From Malachius bipustulatus (Eukaryota; Arthropoda; Insecta; Coleoptera; Melyridae): a stretch of DNA of 64,000 bases. The stretch is taken from NCBI GenBank assembly GCA_910589415.1, contig OU342630.1:48454012-48518011 (forward strand). The letters are read 5' to 3'. Shown here piece after piece: positions 47,161-57,340 of this stretch (within the stretch, counting starts at the first letter, position 1; each line of letters opens with the position of its first letter). A program made the translations under genes and the position numbers. The notes under the pieces were generated by a model that saw nothing but the letters and a program-made list of their open reading frames with translations, made no database searches and was not told the DNA's origin.

Positions 47161-47730
47161 CTTTTACCATACGATGCACTATTTTTGAGATATTTAAAGT
47201 TTCATCAGGCAATGTCACTAATTACATTTTTTATAAAAATTCTAGTCGGATAAATTTTAATGATGAAATCAACAATTTTGTAATGTAAATTGCCCAACAT
47301 TACCTGAGAAAAATTAAAATATTTCAAAAACATATGAAACAACGTAAAGGATAGTTTTTTATTCTAAACTGCTTGGGCTATTGCACATCGGTTTTGTGTT
47401 TGCAATAAACTCAGTGTCGTAAAATATGGGGAGGGAAAAGTGGCTCCAATCCTTACTATCTATGCCACTGGAAGACCTCTACAAAATCTGAAATGCCTAC
47501 CCAAACTGAAGAGCTTTGTTTGCTTATTAATTTTTCGTGCAGAGTGTAATCAAAATCGGTGTAAATTTACACGAGCTATAACCAAAAAGTCTTATATTTT
47601 TTTAAAGTTTGACACCCTGTCTCTTTTAAACGAAACGTCATTTTGAGCTGAAACTTATTTTTTCAACTTACATTTTATGAGAGGAATCACCCCTTCAAGT
47701 TTGGCCCCACATCTCTGATACACCCTGTAC

Positions 47731-48970
47731 ATAGCTATATCTACCCCTATCTACCTAAGAATCATGAAGCCAATTACCTCTTTAAACTGCTTTGTAAATA
47801 GATATCTCGGTGGATAAAAAACCATGTTAATATTCGACAGAATAATTTGGGACAGCATCTAATTAGACGGAAAACATCTGAATGTTATACGAAGCATTTT
47901 TGAAAACGAATTGGGGTCCCTTGTGTCTAGAAACTTCCATAATATTATGTTTCTTTTTGAGAATCAAATGTTTTCTATTAAAAATAGATATGCACTGTGT
48001 ACGAGGATCCCTATAAATAAAGCTCTGGGAGCGGTGGCATGAGCGAAGAATGATTCAAGTTGAATTGGAATCGTTGCAGGTTGTATTCCTCAGAAAACAC
48101 ACCCCTTGGGAATCTTGGGATGCTGTTCCAAAATAATGCGGTCCAATCTCGGGTTCTATGCATGAAAGAAGAAGTCCGATACAAGGTAGTATGAAGTGTA
48201 ACGAGCTGAACCTGATAGGGATTGCAGCTCGACGTAAATTTCTGCGCGGTCTCGTTCTATTAAGTTGAATCAACACGCACAAAAAAATTTGAGCGTTGAA
48301 TTCCCAAAATTGAATGGCAAAATTCGAAATCACAGCTACAGCCAGTGAATCTGTCCAGTGCATTTCCAGACCTATTATAGTACTTAGTTACTGTTATTAA
48401 GACGAGTCGAATTTTTGAACAAACAAAATTAACAGAACTGGAACAAACAAACAAGAACAAACGACTTTCCTCTTTTATAAAATACTAAAAAGCTTGTTCT
48501 TGGCTTTTCCCTTAAACAAACCCTCTAAGTATCTAAGTGTCCTTCCAAAGTGGTAAAAGTACCTACTCTATTATAGGCCTTATGTAAAAATAATAAATTA
48601 GAAGAAATGAAACTTTACAGACAATATTTATTTATTATACCGCTCTTCTAGATCTAGGGAAGTACCTAGGTACTGGGTAGGTGTAGTTACTATAATTACC
48701 TTACGTACCTATACCTACTGTTTAATAGTTTATGAACGCATAAAAAATTAAATCCACCGCAGTACTTATTATGTACTACATTACATAATGTATTATAGTG
48801 TAGTAGGTATATAGGTACTATTTTTTATAGTAAGTACTTGGGTACTTTTCTGTCGTACCTACATATTATTATTATATCATTTTAGCTTATAATAGCGTCT
48901 TGATAAAAATGATTTAGTTTGTACCTGACTTGATTGCAAAAAGTTAAATTAGAAACATTCAATAACTTAC
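47731..48970. other. Noncoding stretch, probably intron
   Basis: Lies directly after the donor of the minus-strand first exon at 48971, so it should be first-intron sequence if that exon is real. A GC-richer patch at 47990-48370 has short minus-strand frames with no recognisable product. Confidence 0.4.
48540..48860. repeat. Cluster of TAGGTACC-type words
   Basis: Many overlapping forms of the palindromic word TAGGTACCTA occur here (AAGTACCTAGGTACTGGGTA, ACGTACCTATACCTACT, TAGGTATATAGGTAC). The words are scattered through the whole window but are densest here and at 54610-54680. No fixed period is seen. Confidence 0.6.
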
Positions 48971-49058
48971 CTCTTTCCCTCTCCTCATGAATTCCTAGTC
49001 CAGCAGTGAAGACCATCAAAAGAACAGGTAAAAATAAGCAACCACGCAGAGTACCCAT
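48971..49058 (-). CDS. First coding exon with signal peptide, unknown secreted/membrane protein
   Basis: On the minus strand an ATG at 49058 in good context (ACGATGGG) opens MGTLRGCLFLPVLLMVFT followed by AGLGIHEERER. That is a hydrophobic core of about 15 residues followed by AGLG, a plausible signal peptide with cleavage near there. After 88 nt comes GAAAGAG with GTAAGTTATT directly following, a near-consensus donor, so the exon ends at 48971 in phase 1. Two in-frame upstream Met codons exist (49064 and 49115), but the chosen one has the best context. Upstream sequence is GC-richer and reads like an insect 5' UTR. Remaining exons would lie at lower coordinates, and I could not find exon 2. 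The short peptide does not allow a family call. Confidence 0.5.
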
Positions 49059-49400
49059 CGTCATGAAAGTTTTGGTCCAATATTCATTAAAGTCCACAAG
49101 AGGCACACATTTCACTTTTTGAAAAATTCAACACCACAACAATATGCACAGTGCACTTTCGATTTTTCACGGCACTTCGATTTTCCGTATTATGTATCTA
49201 TAACGGCTAAGTACAAAAAAATAAAGACGCGTATAAACCACCTGTTTAAAATCGAACGTTGCCGCTTCGAGCAGCGAGCTCTACCTACCTCCCACGAAAA
49301 CACGCAGAAGTTGAATGGAATGACAGAGCGGACTTGAACGTTCCGCGCTTCACGCTGTGAACACGATCTTCTCCGAGGCCGGCCGTAAAAAAACGAAATT
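49059..49400 (-). promoter_or_regulatory. Probable 5' UTR and promoter of the signal-peptide gene
   Basis: This stretch is clearly richer in G, C and CpG than its surroundings (CGAGGCCGGCCG near 49373, CCGCGCTTCACGC near 49343). Read on the minus strand it passes into GTGAAAAATCG and AAAAAGTGAAATGTG, wording typical of insect leaders, just before the ATG at 49058. No TATA box is obvious, fitting a TATA-less promoter. The transcription start cannot be placed from sequence alone. Confidence 0.4.
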
Positions 49401-49519
49401 GGAATCCACTCAGGTAAATAAATAATGGCCTTCCAGCAACAGGTAATCTTCTCAAGACAAGGAAATGAAAAATGAAGCGACTCTCCTCGTCTTTCTTGTT
49501 TCTGAATATGCTGTGCGTG

Positions 49520-49547
49520 CACCAGCACCAGCACCAGCACCAGCACC
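49520..49547. repeat. CACCAG hexamer microsatellite
   Basis: Four full CACCAG units and a partial one, upstream of the putative minus-strand promoter. Confidence 0.9.
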
Positions 49548-49825
49548 GTGCACCTAGGTACTGTCTTCTTCATTACTTGATTCTTGATTCTAATGGTAAA
49601 GTCCGAAACAAAATTGAAATTATTAAAAGGCGGCTGATTTCTGCATTTTTTTGATGGAACATAAAAAATAGGCGACGGCAATAAATATTTTATAATCAAT
49701 TTCCTATAAATATAAAAAAATAGCTGACAATTTTTGAACGCACTATACATGCTACTTAGAAATGTTATCTGATTATAGGTAGTTACCTACTGATTTGTGT
49801 TGTTTATTTGGGGATGAACGACGAT

Positions 49826-49992
49826 AAAATACCCGCCTCTGTAATTGTTTGCAAGAAATTATTCGTTCATAATTTTTTTCAAAATTTCTCTATTTTGACA
49901 AATCGAGTTATTTAATTTTTCATTTTATGTAATAAGAATAAACGATTTAATTTAAATACCCGCCCCTGTAGTTGCTCGCCAGAAATTATTGC
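49826..49992 (+). repeat. Pair of direct repeats, 128 bp apart
   Basis: AAATACCCGCCTCTGTAATT at 49826 and AAATACCCGCCCCTGTAGTT at 49954 are each followed by a similar tail ending AGAAATTATT. They look like two units of a decayed tandem repeat. Confidence 0.6.
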
Positions 49993-50554
49993 CAGTGTTT
50001 CCTGTAGGTATTAATCTTAGGGGTGTTTCGTAATGTTTTCTCGGAAAGATACAGATTTTTGTAAGAGACCAAAAATGGGCTAAAACGATGTATCTTTCAA
50101 ACAAAAAACCATGAACAGTGTTCCTGCTACCCTATCAACAATTACGATCGATTTTAATGGAGGGTAGGGGTAGTTTCACCCCTTCCCGGGTTTCCGTCTA
50201 ATTATCATGTACATCAGAAATTAGTACTTTTAATAAGAAATTTACCTACTAAATTTCATCGAATTTGAATCAGCAAACTTTGAGCTATTTCAAAAAAACT
50301 AAAATTTTCAAAAGACTTTGAAGCCCTCTAACGGACAAACGAAGCATTTTGGTATAGAGATAAGTTTGGTCCGAGCGACTTTTTTTTTTACCTCAGTAAG
50401 CTGTGGTTGCTTCATGTCCATGGAATATTGGGACAGCCTGTATATGAATAATAATATTATACACACCTACCAGAATTATCATAAAATGTCTGTACGATGT
50501 TATGTTAGGGAGCATATGTTATTGCGAAGATCACTTCAACTCGGGGATTACTGC
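49993..50554. other. Noncoding stretch
   Basis: No gene recognised. The 3' end of the LINE that follows may reach into the last 100 bp. Confidence 0.4.
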
Positions 50555-50561
50555 AAATAAG

Positions 50562-50579
50562 GGCGCGCGTATGCGCGCC
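50562..50579 (-). other. GC-rich hairpin near the LINE 3' end
   Basis: GGCGCGCGTATGCGCGCC is a 7-bp perfect stem with a 4-base loop, just past the last coding similarity of the LINE. It is the most GC-rich hairpin of its size that I noticed. Confidence 0.75.
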
Positions 50580-50594
50580 TTCATGACCTAGTTA

Positions 50595-51542
50595 TCTTTG
50601 ATTTAAGAAGTTTCGGGTGATGTTGCATGTTTAAAGTATCGTTGCTTTTTGCGCCTGTGTATGTATGTAATGTGGCAGCTGGAGTTGTGTGAGATGTTGT
50701 GCTGAATGTGTGCGGCGTGATTCCAGTTACTGATATTATAAAGGGTAAGATGTGAACCGACTTCTGTTTGCATATCCTTTCAACTTCTACGGCTAATGGT
50801 TGATATTTAGTTTTCTTTTCTGCGTATTTATTTTTTTTAGAATTATTGTTGGAGTCTGATGGAACTGCGATGTCAATGATGAATGTTACGTGTTCTTATT
50901 TATTTACAAGCGTAATATCTGGCCTATTGTGCATGATTGTTTTATCAGTTTGGATTGTGAGGTCCCAATATAATTTGTGATCCGGATTTTCCAGTATTGT
51001 TTGCGGTGTGTATTTGTAAGGTAATAGGGTTGAGAGTCTGCATGAAGATTGTATTGGAGTCCAATGGCATGGTGTATTATTTTTGCTACTGTGTTGTGTC
51101 TATCAGTATATGCAGTTCCTGCAAGGAGCTTGCAACCAGAGGTGATGTGATCTATTGTCTCTGGAAATTGTTGGCATTTTCTACATGCGTCACTGGCTAT
51201 TGTTGCATCTTTTAATATGTGCTTTCTGTAGTTATTGGTGGCAATTACTTGGTCCTGTATGGCATGAAGAAAACCTTCGGTTTCAGGAAAGAGAACGCCG
51301 TTTTCCAAAAATTTATACGACAGCTTTTTGTTAATGTTGGGGTTGTTGACTTGATTGTAGTGTCTGCCATGTAGAGCCTTAGAGGACCATATCTCATTTT
51401 TTTGTTCGACTGTTCGTGGATGTTGATCAGTTGGTGTTTGTGAATGAAGATTCAGCGGTGTGCAGTTATTCTTGTCTGTATGCACTATTGCTTTGTGTAG
51501 TTTGTGTTCTTTTGAACGAAAGTATGTTTGGAGTGAATTCAA
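50595..51542 (-). pseudogene. LINE C-terminal part: CCHC finger and endonuclease
   Basis: The frame from 51542 gives FLHAIQDQVIATNNYRKHIL and then a CX2CX8HX4C finger (C120, C123, H132, C137; 51185-51132). Near 51010 a frameshift occurs: the listed frame continues HRKQYWKIR, but the family-like reading is the neighbouring frame, with KLYWDLTIQTDKTIMHNRPD. The endonuclease pattern is RPD at 50915-50926, then an in-frame stop near 50896, then DIAVPS at 50858-50875, and later a basic stretch before VEVERICKQKSV. With a frameshift and stops it is not functional. Confidence 0.75.
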
Positions 51543-51688
51543 TTGTTTGGCATGTAGTGAATGTAGGTCTATTATTCCTCTCCCTCCTTCTTTTCTGCTT
51601 ATGTTGAATCTTTCCTTACATGAGTTGGGGTGTAGTATTCTATTTTTCGTTAGGGCAGTTCTTGTTCGTATGTTAATGTTTTCCAGGT

Positions 51689-53180
51689 TTATGGTCGACC
51701 ATTTGATGATTCCGAAGGAGTAGGTGAGAATGGGGATCGCTTTATTATTATAAGCTTGTTATTAGCTTTAAATAGATTTCCGGGGTTCAAGTGTGTTTTA
51801 AGAAGTTCATATTCTGCTTGGAGCTGTGATTTTATTTCTGTGTGATTAAGTTTGAAGCTTTGTTGAAATCCCAGGTATTTATACAAGTCATTAGGGTGTA
51901 GTTTTTGCAATTTTTGATTATTCAGAACTTGATAATTTGGTTCCTGAGTTAGTTTCCCCTTTTCCAGGTGAAGTGTTTTGCATTTGTCCACTCCGAACTC
52001 CATTTTTATGTCTGTTGATATTGTTTCTATTGTTCCAAGTAACTGTTGTAATTGTGGTCGCGTTGATGTGTAGATTTTAATGTCGTCTATATACATTAGA
52101 TGATTTATGATGTAGATAACCTGTTTGTTATGTTTGATTTGGCAGCCAAGTTTGGTGTTATTGAGAGTATTTGATAATGGATTCAGAGAGAAGCAAAGCC
52201 ATGAGGCGCTCAATGCGTCTCCCTGGAAAATACCACGTCGGATATTTATCTGGTCGGTTTGTATGATTTCTGAGTTTGAGGTTAGGATGATTTTTGTTCT
52301 CCAGTTATTCATGATTGTTGATAAGAATTGTTCAATTATGGGGTGTATTTTTTAGATCTGCAGGATTTTCGAAAGCCAGCGGTGCGGTATCATGTCGAAA
52401 GCTTTTTTATAGTCTATGTAGGCAAAGTGGATATTTCTCTTATCTTTTTCTGCTTGTTTCATTATGGTCGTGTCTATTATTAGTTTGTTGGTTTTTAGGT
52501 TCTATGTATGTTGTGCCCTCTGTAAGGAAGTGTGGTGTGAGATGTGGGTTCTGGATTCTTATATTGTTTATTTGGTTAGCAAGGTTTGTGTGCACTGAAG
52601 TGAACTGTTTATACCAGTAGTTGTGTAGTTTGTCTGAACCTGGGCACTTCCAGTTTTGTGTTTTCTAATTGCGTGGCTTAGTTCTTCTTGAGTAATTTCG
52701 TAGTCTGTTTGTTGAGATGTGTTCTGCTGTTTCGTATTTCCTGTTTGATCCATTCTGCTTTGTCATTATGATCGGTTGGGTTTGACCATATGTTTCTCCA
52801 AAATTCTGTTATTTGTTCTTTGGATGGTGGTTTTATATTGATGTCTGTTACCTTGTTGCACACATTATTATAAAATGTTTTCTCTTTGTTTTTAAAAATA
52901 TTGTTTTGATTTTTCCTGTCATTTGATCGGGTGTAACGTTTTAGTCTGGCTGCGTAGAGTGCGAGCTTTTGTTTTAATGATTCTAGTGTTTCTATTGTAA
53001 CATTTGTATTGTTGGAGTTTGACTGAGTGAAGTGTTTTATTAGTTTTATGCTGTTGTTTCCATTAAGATATTGTGTTGTTCTACCGATTTCTTTTCTGAG
53101 GAATTCTATTTTTTTCTGCAGTCTGATTTTCCAGTTTGGCTTTTTGAATGTTTTCGGTTTATTACTGTGGTTGTTTATTA
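51689..53180 (-). pseudogene. LINE reverse transcriptase region, frameshifted
   Basis: Read on the minus strand, pieces appear in order across frames: KIRLQKKIEFLRKEIGR near 53130, LKQKLALYAARLKRYTRSND near 52970, FWRNIWSNPTDHNDKAEWI near 52790, NWKCPGSDKLHNYWYKQF near 52650 and GIFQGDALSASWLCFSLNPL near 52225. Then comes YIDD at 52093-52082, the RT catalytic motif (usually YMDD in this family). At least two frameshifts separate them. The last open piece covers 51689-52312. Confidence 0.78.
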
Positions 53181-53191
53181 TCTTCTGTTTG

Positions 53192-54028
53192 TTAAGGGTT
53201 AGAAATGCGGTGGCACAGGCATATATTATGACGAGGTGTAGTTCTTCTAGATTTGATATATTTCTTAATGATGTCTTCGTTAACTATATTTATGATTTGT
53301 TGTGAGTGACTACTTATGTTCAGTCTGGGAAGGCTTGGTCTGGTGTTAGGGTTTGATCCTCTCCACTTAATTATATTTGTTTCTATTTCGTTTATAATGT
53401 CTTGTAGTGGTATAGTTGTTGGTATTGCTCGTGGTATTGAGTTTTCATTTAGTGCGGTTGGTGTATTTTGTTGATTTTCTGTTTCATTAGTGGTTGGTGT
53501 TGCTTGTGGAATTGGGTCTTCATTTAGTGTAGCTGGTGTATCCTGTTGAGCTTCTGTCCCATTAGGGTTTCTGGCCTGTGATAATGAGCTTGTATTTGGT
53601 TGTGATGGATTTAATTCCTTAGCTATTTTTTCTTTGATGTCTTGTAGCTGAGTTGGTGAAAGTATGTTCTTTTTTATAATCATATTTTTCTGATCAATCA
53701 GTCTTTGTTCTGTCACTTTTTGCCTTAAATGTGGGTATGTGTCGGTGAACAGTCTATGAAGTTGGTGTCTATATCCAGTTGTTATTGTTTCTAATTCTGT
53801 TGATTTGTAGTAACAACGCATGACCATTATATTCATATCGGTTGTCCATGCCATGCGCTGTCGAGGTAGGCCAGCCTTGGTGGTTTCCGGTTGTCCCGGC
53901 AAAACACTTCCGGTGGTTTGTGGATCTGTTTGCAGAATTTGGGGTTCCGGGCGGTTTTCGGCTGTATTACATTCGGGTTTCCCGGTAGGTGCCCGCCTGC
54001 TCAGCAACCTACCACTGGTGGTTCGCAT
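53192..54028 (-). pseudogene. LINE N-terminal domain with an internal repeat
   Basis: A 278-codon frame, the longest intact piece of the LINE. It contains RMAWTTDMNIMVMRCYYKST and then YRHQLHRLFTDTYPHL with TEQRLIDQKN, a pattern shared by N-terminal regions of R2/R4-type proteins and thought to bind DNA. Around residues 155-210 a stretch of roughly 24 residues is duplicated (QQDTPATLNEDPIPQATPTT and QQNTPTALNENSIPRAIPTT). The frame ends where the RT linker begins in another frame. Confidence 0.7.
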
Positions 54029-54262
54029 ACTGTCACGTCCAGCACTAGCTCCAGACGTGCCCTCTGGCGCTCCCCAGGCAGCGACTCATTTCCGAGGCTT
54101 ACTTTTCTTTTTCTCTCCATTTCTGAAGGTAGCCTGTAACCCTAGGCAGGAGCCCTTACAAGGTGCTTTCATTCGGACCAGATGAACCTTGGTTTTTTAA
54201 CGAGGTTGTTACTCCTCCCCCTCCTCCTTTTTCACACGGGCTTGGAACCGTCGATGGCGGAG

Positions 54263-54265
<3 letters not shown>

Positions 54266-54304
<39 letters not shown>
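54266..54304. repeat. TTA microsatellite at the LINE 5' end
   Basis: About 13 TTA units (TAA on the LINE strand) directly beside the LINE 5' end. Dong-type LINEs are known to insert in TAA repeats. Confidence 0.9.
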
Positions 54305-54305
<1 letters not shown>

Positions 54306-54474
54306 AAAAGGGTCCAGACGTGGTAAGCATTGTTGCCAGTTGGAACAATCTTTACTCATATTTCAGTGAATATCAAAAACCGGACCGTTACAATCTTTGT
54401 GATAATAAAAAGATAGGGAAAAATGAAATCATTGCCCGGAAGAAGAAACTGAAAATAATTGTGCGTTTTTCATC

Positions 54475-55662
54475 AACAACAAAAAACTAGTGTGCGTGTG
54501 GTAGCTGCGAACCCCTATATGGAGACATTATTTTGCTGATGACTATAATAGAAAGGTAGGTGAAAAAATTGATCACCAGGTACCATTGAATAAAAATTTC
54601 ATATTTTAGGTAGGTACTTAGGTAGGAAGAATCATATTTATACCTACCTAGGAACAATAATCATATTATACCTACATACCCATATACAGTGTGACCCATT
54701 TGTTCTTGAAACACCCTGTAGAATCTTAATTTATGGTGCGATTTAAAAAAAAAATTCTTTTAAATCATAGAGCTTGATAAACTATATTTTGGGAGCAAAA
54801 AGCGTCTCATTCCTACAAAATCCAAGGCCTACTAGATCAGTGTTTACTTGTAAAATCTCAAAAATTCATGTTAGCGATTTTTTTAGAAAAAAAACTGCAC
54901 GCTACTAGATTCACCAGCCCTCAGAACGGTACTGTACTAAATTTTATTGGAAATGTCAAAGTAATAAGGATCTTGCAGTTATTTTAGAAATTCATAATAG
55001 AACTCCGAATTTTCATTAATTTATTCAAAAAGGTCAAGAGAGACAAAATAGGAATTGTACGTCTAGTTGGTGATAATGTAAGTACTTAAATTTTTTAATT
55101 ATAATTTTTTATTTATTTATTTATTTTTTTTTATTTTTTTTTTACTTTTTTTAATTTTAATTTTTACTTATGATAGCTTTTGACCTTTTTCAAATAATTT
55201 ATGAAAATTCGGAGTATTATTATGAATTTCTAAAATAACTACAAGATCCTTTTTACTCTGACATTTTGAATAAAATTTAGTACAGTACCGTTTTGAGGGC
55301 TGGTGAATCCCGTGGCGTGCCCAGTTTTTTTCTAAAAAAATCGCTAATATGAATTTTTGAGATTTTACAAGTAAACACCAGCGGTTAAGTAGGCCCTGGA
55401 TTTTGTAGGAATGAGACGCTTTTTGCTCCCAAAATATAGTTTATCAAGCTCTATGATTTAAAAGATTTTTTTTTTAAATCGCACCATAAATTAAGATTCT
55501 ACAGGGTGTTTCAAGAACAAATGGGTCACACTGTATACGTAAAATATGAAATTTTTATTCACTGGACACCAGTAATCAATTTTTTCACCTACCTCATCAG
55601 CCAATTTCTCCATCCATAGGGGATCGCAGCTACCAGACGCACACTAGTTTTTTGTTATTGTT
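54475..55662. mobile_element. 1.19-kb composite hairpin with MITE 6 inside
   Basis: The outer arms AACAAAAAACTAGTGTGCGT (54478) and ACGCACACTAGTTTTTTGTT (55638) pair and continue inward through AATTGATCACCAGG / CACCAGTAATCAATT and AAAAATTTCATATTTTA. Inside is a second hairpin, 54683-55536, with ends TATACAGTGTGACCCATTTG and CAAATGGGTCACACTGTATA. In the left arm 72 bp of TAGGTACC-rich sequence (54611-54682) separates the two levels; the right arm has only about 4 bp there. Confidence 0.8.
54683..55536. mobile_element. 854-bp TACAGTGTG hairpin (MITE 6)
   Basis: Arms of about 380 bp pair through CTCATTCCTACAAAATCC and its complement, CAGAACGGTACTGTACTAA and others. Only 27 bp from each TACAGTGTG end is an inward copy of the usual end (ACACCCTGTAGAATCTTAA and TTAAGATTCTACAGGGTGT), so the terminus is a doubled one. 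TA flanks both ends. The loop near 55080-55190 is T-rich. Confidence 0.8.
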
Positions 55663-55914
55663 CTTAAAAAAACCCTAATAAGATATTGAGCACTAATAAT
55701 ATATTAATTGTTTTTATTTTATATCAGAGCTGTGGCCCTCTGGCGGATCTTTCGTGGAGTTCGTTTCTTTCCCGTAAGATTTTTGCGGGTTGACATCACC
55801 ACCCTATCAGTGATAATTGCGCGACCAATGAAGAATACAAATTTTGATATTGAACAAAAAATAAATATAATCCAACCCAACCGATTTCCCTAATAATAAA
55901 CTAAAAAATAATAC

Positions 55915-56340
55915 TACGTGCGACTCGAATTTTTTTAAAAGTGAATTAACAAGTTTTTCTACTTTTATTGAATAATATCCAATTATTAGAGCTTTTTGGA
56001 TCAATATGAAGGTTATTATTCGTAGGTATTGAATTATAGTTCATAATACCCGGCTCTTGTCCAATCACTGCTACTTTAGCAATAATTCATAATACCCGCT
56101 CGTGGACCAATCAAAAGCTGTAAAATTGATAAATAGAGCAAAGCTGTGAATAGGAACGATAACTGACATTTCTAAGAATCCACGCGTGCGCAATCTGTAC
56201 TCGGTACTTGAAGTTGTCCCAAGCAGTAAAAAAAAATTATTTTTATTAAATTTTTTTTTTATACAAAAAAGTAGAAAAAGCACAGTATTATTTGCGATTA
56301 TGGCCATTATTCACATGATGACAATATCACTCGCTAAACC
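55915..56340 (-). repeat. Dispersed repeat, empty-site copy of 34.8-35.9 kb
   Basis: On the minus strand it follows the outer parts of 34790-35945: AATAATACTGTGCTTTTTCTA, ACTGCTTGG, CACAGCTTTGCTCTA, AGCTTTTGATTGGTC and TAATAACCTTCAT in that order. Where the other copy has foldback MITE 3 this one has a T/A-rich join. A terminal stretch of about 50 bp (CATTATTCACATGATGAC) is in the opposite orientation in the two copies. Confidence 0.65.
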
Positions 56341-57340
56341 TGGTATGCTTTAATATGCCCTGGAGCAAATTTTCATATACCCTAATTCTAATTGAGAAAA
56401 AAAAATTGTCGAAAAACGTTTCTTGCTACCGATTGGTCGAATTTTGTCATTAGCAATAATTTCACGTTTCGGATATCGCCTGTTAAATAGAGGCGCCTGG
56501 AGGTGTAAAAAAAATTGCAAAAGAGGCCTCAAGTTGAGGAGCTCGTCAAAATATGGTTTCGAAAAAATCAACACTAAAAACCACCTTCCTAAGGAGCAAT
56601 TTGATGAACATTCTAGCATTAACTAAAGAAAAACCTCCTACTTCGGTGCGCCATGAAACTTGCCACGGGATCTCCACACACGTACACCAACACAGGTGAA
56701 ACATGTTCTCCATGTTCACAGGATGTTCTTTAGTAAGGGCATACCATCAAGTTGGTGTGGCAGTTTTTCAGCAAAATGAAAATTGGTTGCTTCAATAATA
56801 CCTAATTATTATTGGACAGTTTTAGCCTATCCACTACCAACATTTTCCAAAAAATGTTATGTTGTAAAGTTACGAAGTCAACTGTTGATCGTATTTTTGG
56901 GTTGAATAACGGCAGCTTTTAGCAGACCTGTTATGAGACATAGGATACGTATAGTACGTTTTGTGGCGCTCTAGAAAAATAGTAGAAAAATAAAAGAAAT
57001 TAACGTGATTTTACATTTTTAAAGTTCTAGATCCTTCTAAATTTGAATATTCTGGCTGATAATAAAAATAAGGATTAATCAGGCTTTCAAAATATTTTTT
57101 TTATTTTCAAACAATCAAAGAAACATAACGCCAAAGTGGTATTTTGCAAAATCAGTTTTCGATGACTTCGCTATAACGGCGCCCCTTAAAAATTTTTTAT
57201 TATGGTGACATTCACCATTTAATCACACGTTTTCACAATTAATTTCTTGATTGCTATTTTCTGATCGCAGTCTGATGTAAATTGGAAATTTAAATGAAAG
57301 GGTGGGGGTTTTTGAAATTAAAAATAACGCATTTATTCAT
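56341..57340. other. Noncoding stretch
   Basis: No gene recognised. Frames at 56350-56626 on both strands are short and overlap. Confidence 0.4.

Larger units (their letters stand above)
45712..47730. mobile_element. 2-kb TACAGGGTG hairpin carrying later insertions (MITE 5)
   Basis: The left end TATACAGGGTGTACAAACTT pairs, with differences, with the right end TGATACACCCTGTA. Arms of about 270 bp share CTTGAAGGGGTG / CACCCCTTCAAG, TCAAAATGACGTTTC / GAAACGTCATTTTGA, and an inner pair of termini (GATACAGGGTGTCGAAC at 45821 and TTTGACACCCTGTC at 47609). The centre holds a possible solo LTR (46210-46338) and a separate foldback (46396-47160), both absent from arm symmetry and therefore probably later arrivals. 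Confidence 0.72.
50555..54262 (-). mobile_element. Decayed R4/Dong-type LINE with restriction-like endonuclease
   Basis: A minus-strand non-LTR retrotransposon of about 3.7 kb in broken frames. Order from its 5' end: N-terminal domain, linker, reverse transcriptase, CCHC finger, and a restriction-like endonuclease with a RPD...D pattern. This architecture is that of the R2/R4/Dong group, which has a C-terminal restriction-like endonuclease and not an N-terminal AP endonuclease. Its 5' end abuts a TTA microsatellite, as Dong elements, which target TAA repeats, often do. The 3' limit is uncertain; coding similarity fades near 50600 and a GC-rich hairpin follows. Confidence 0.8.

Noticed and set aside
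50440..50460. TAA repeat at the 3' side of the LINE completing a target pair
   Set aside because: The tract is short and, on the LINE strand, reads ATT and not TAA, so it does not match the 5' repeat orientation.
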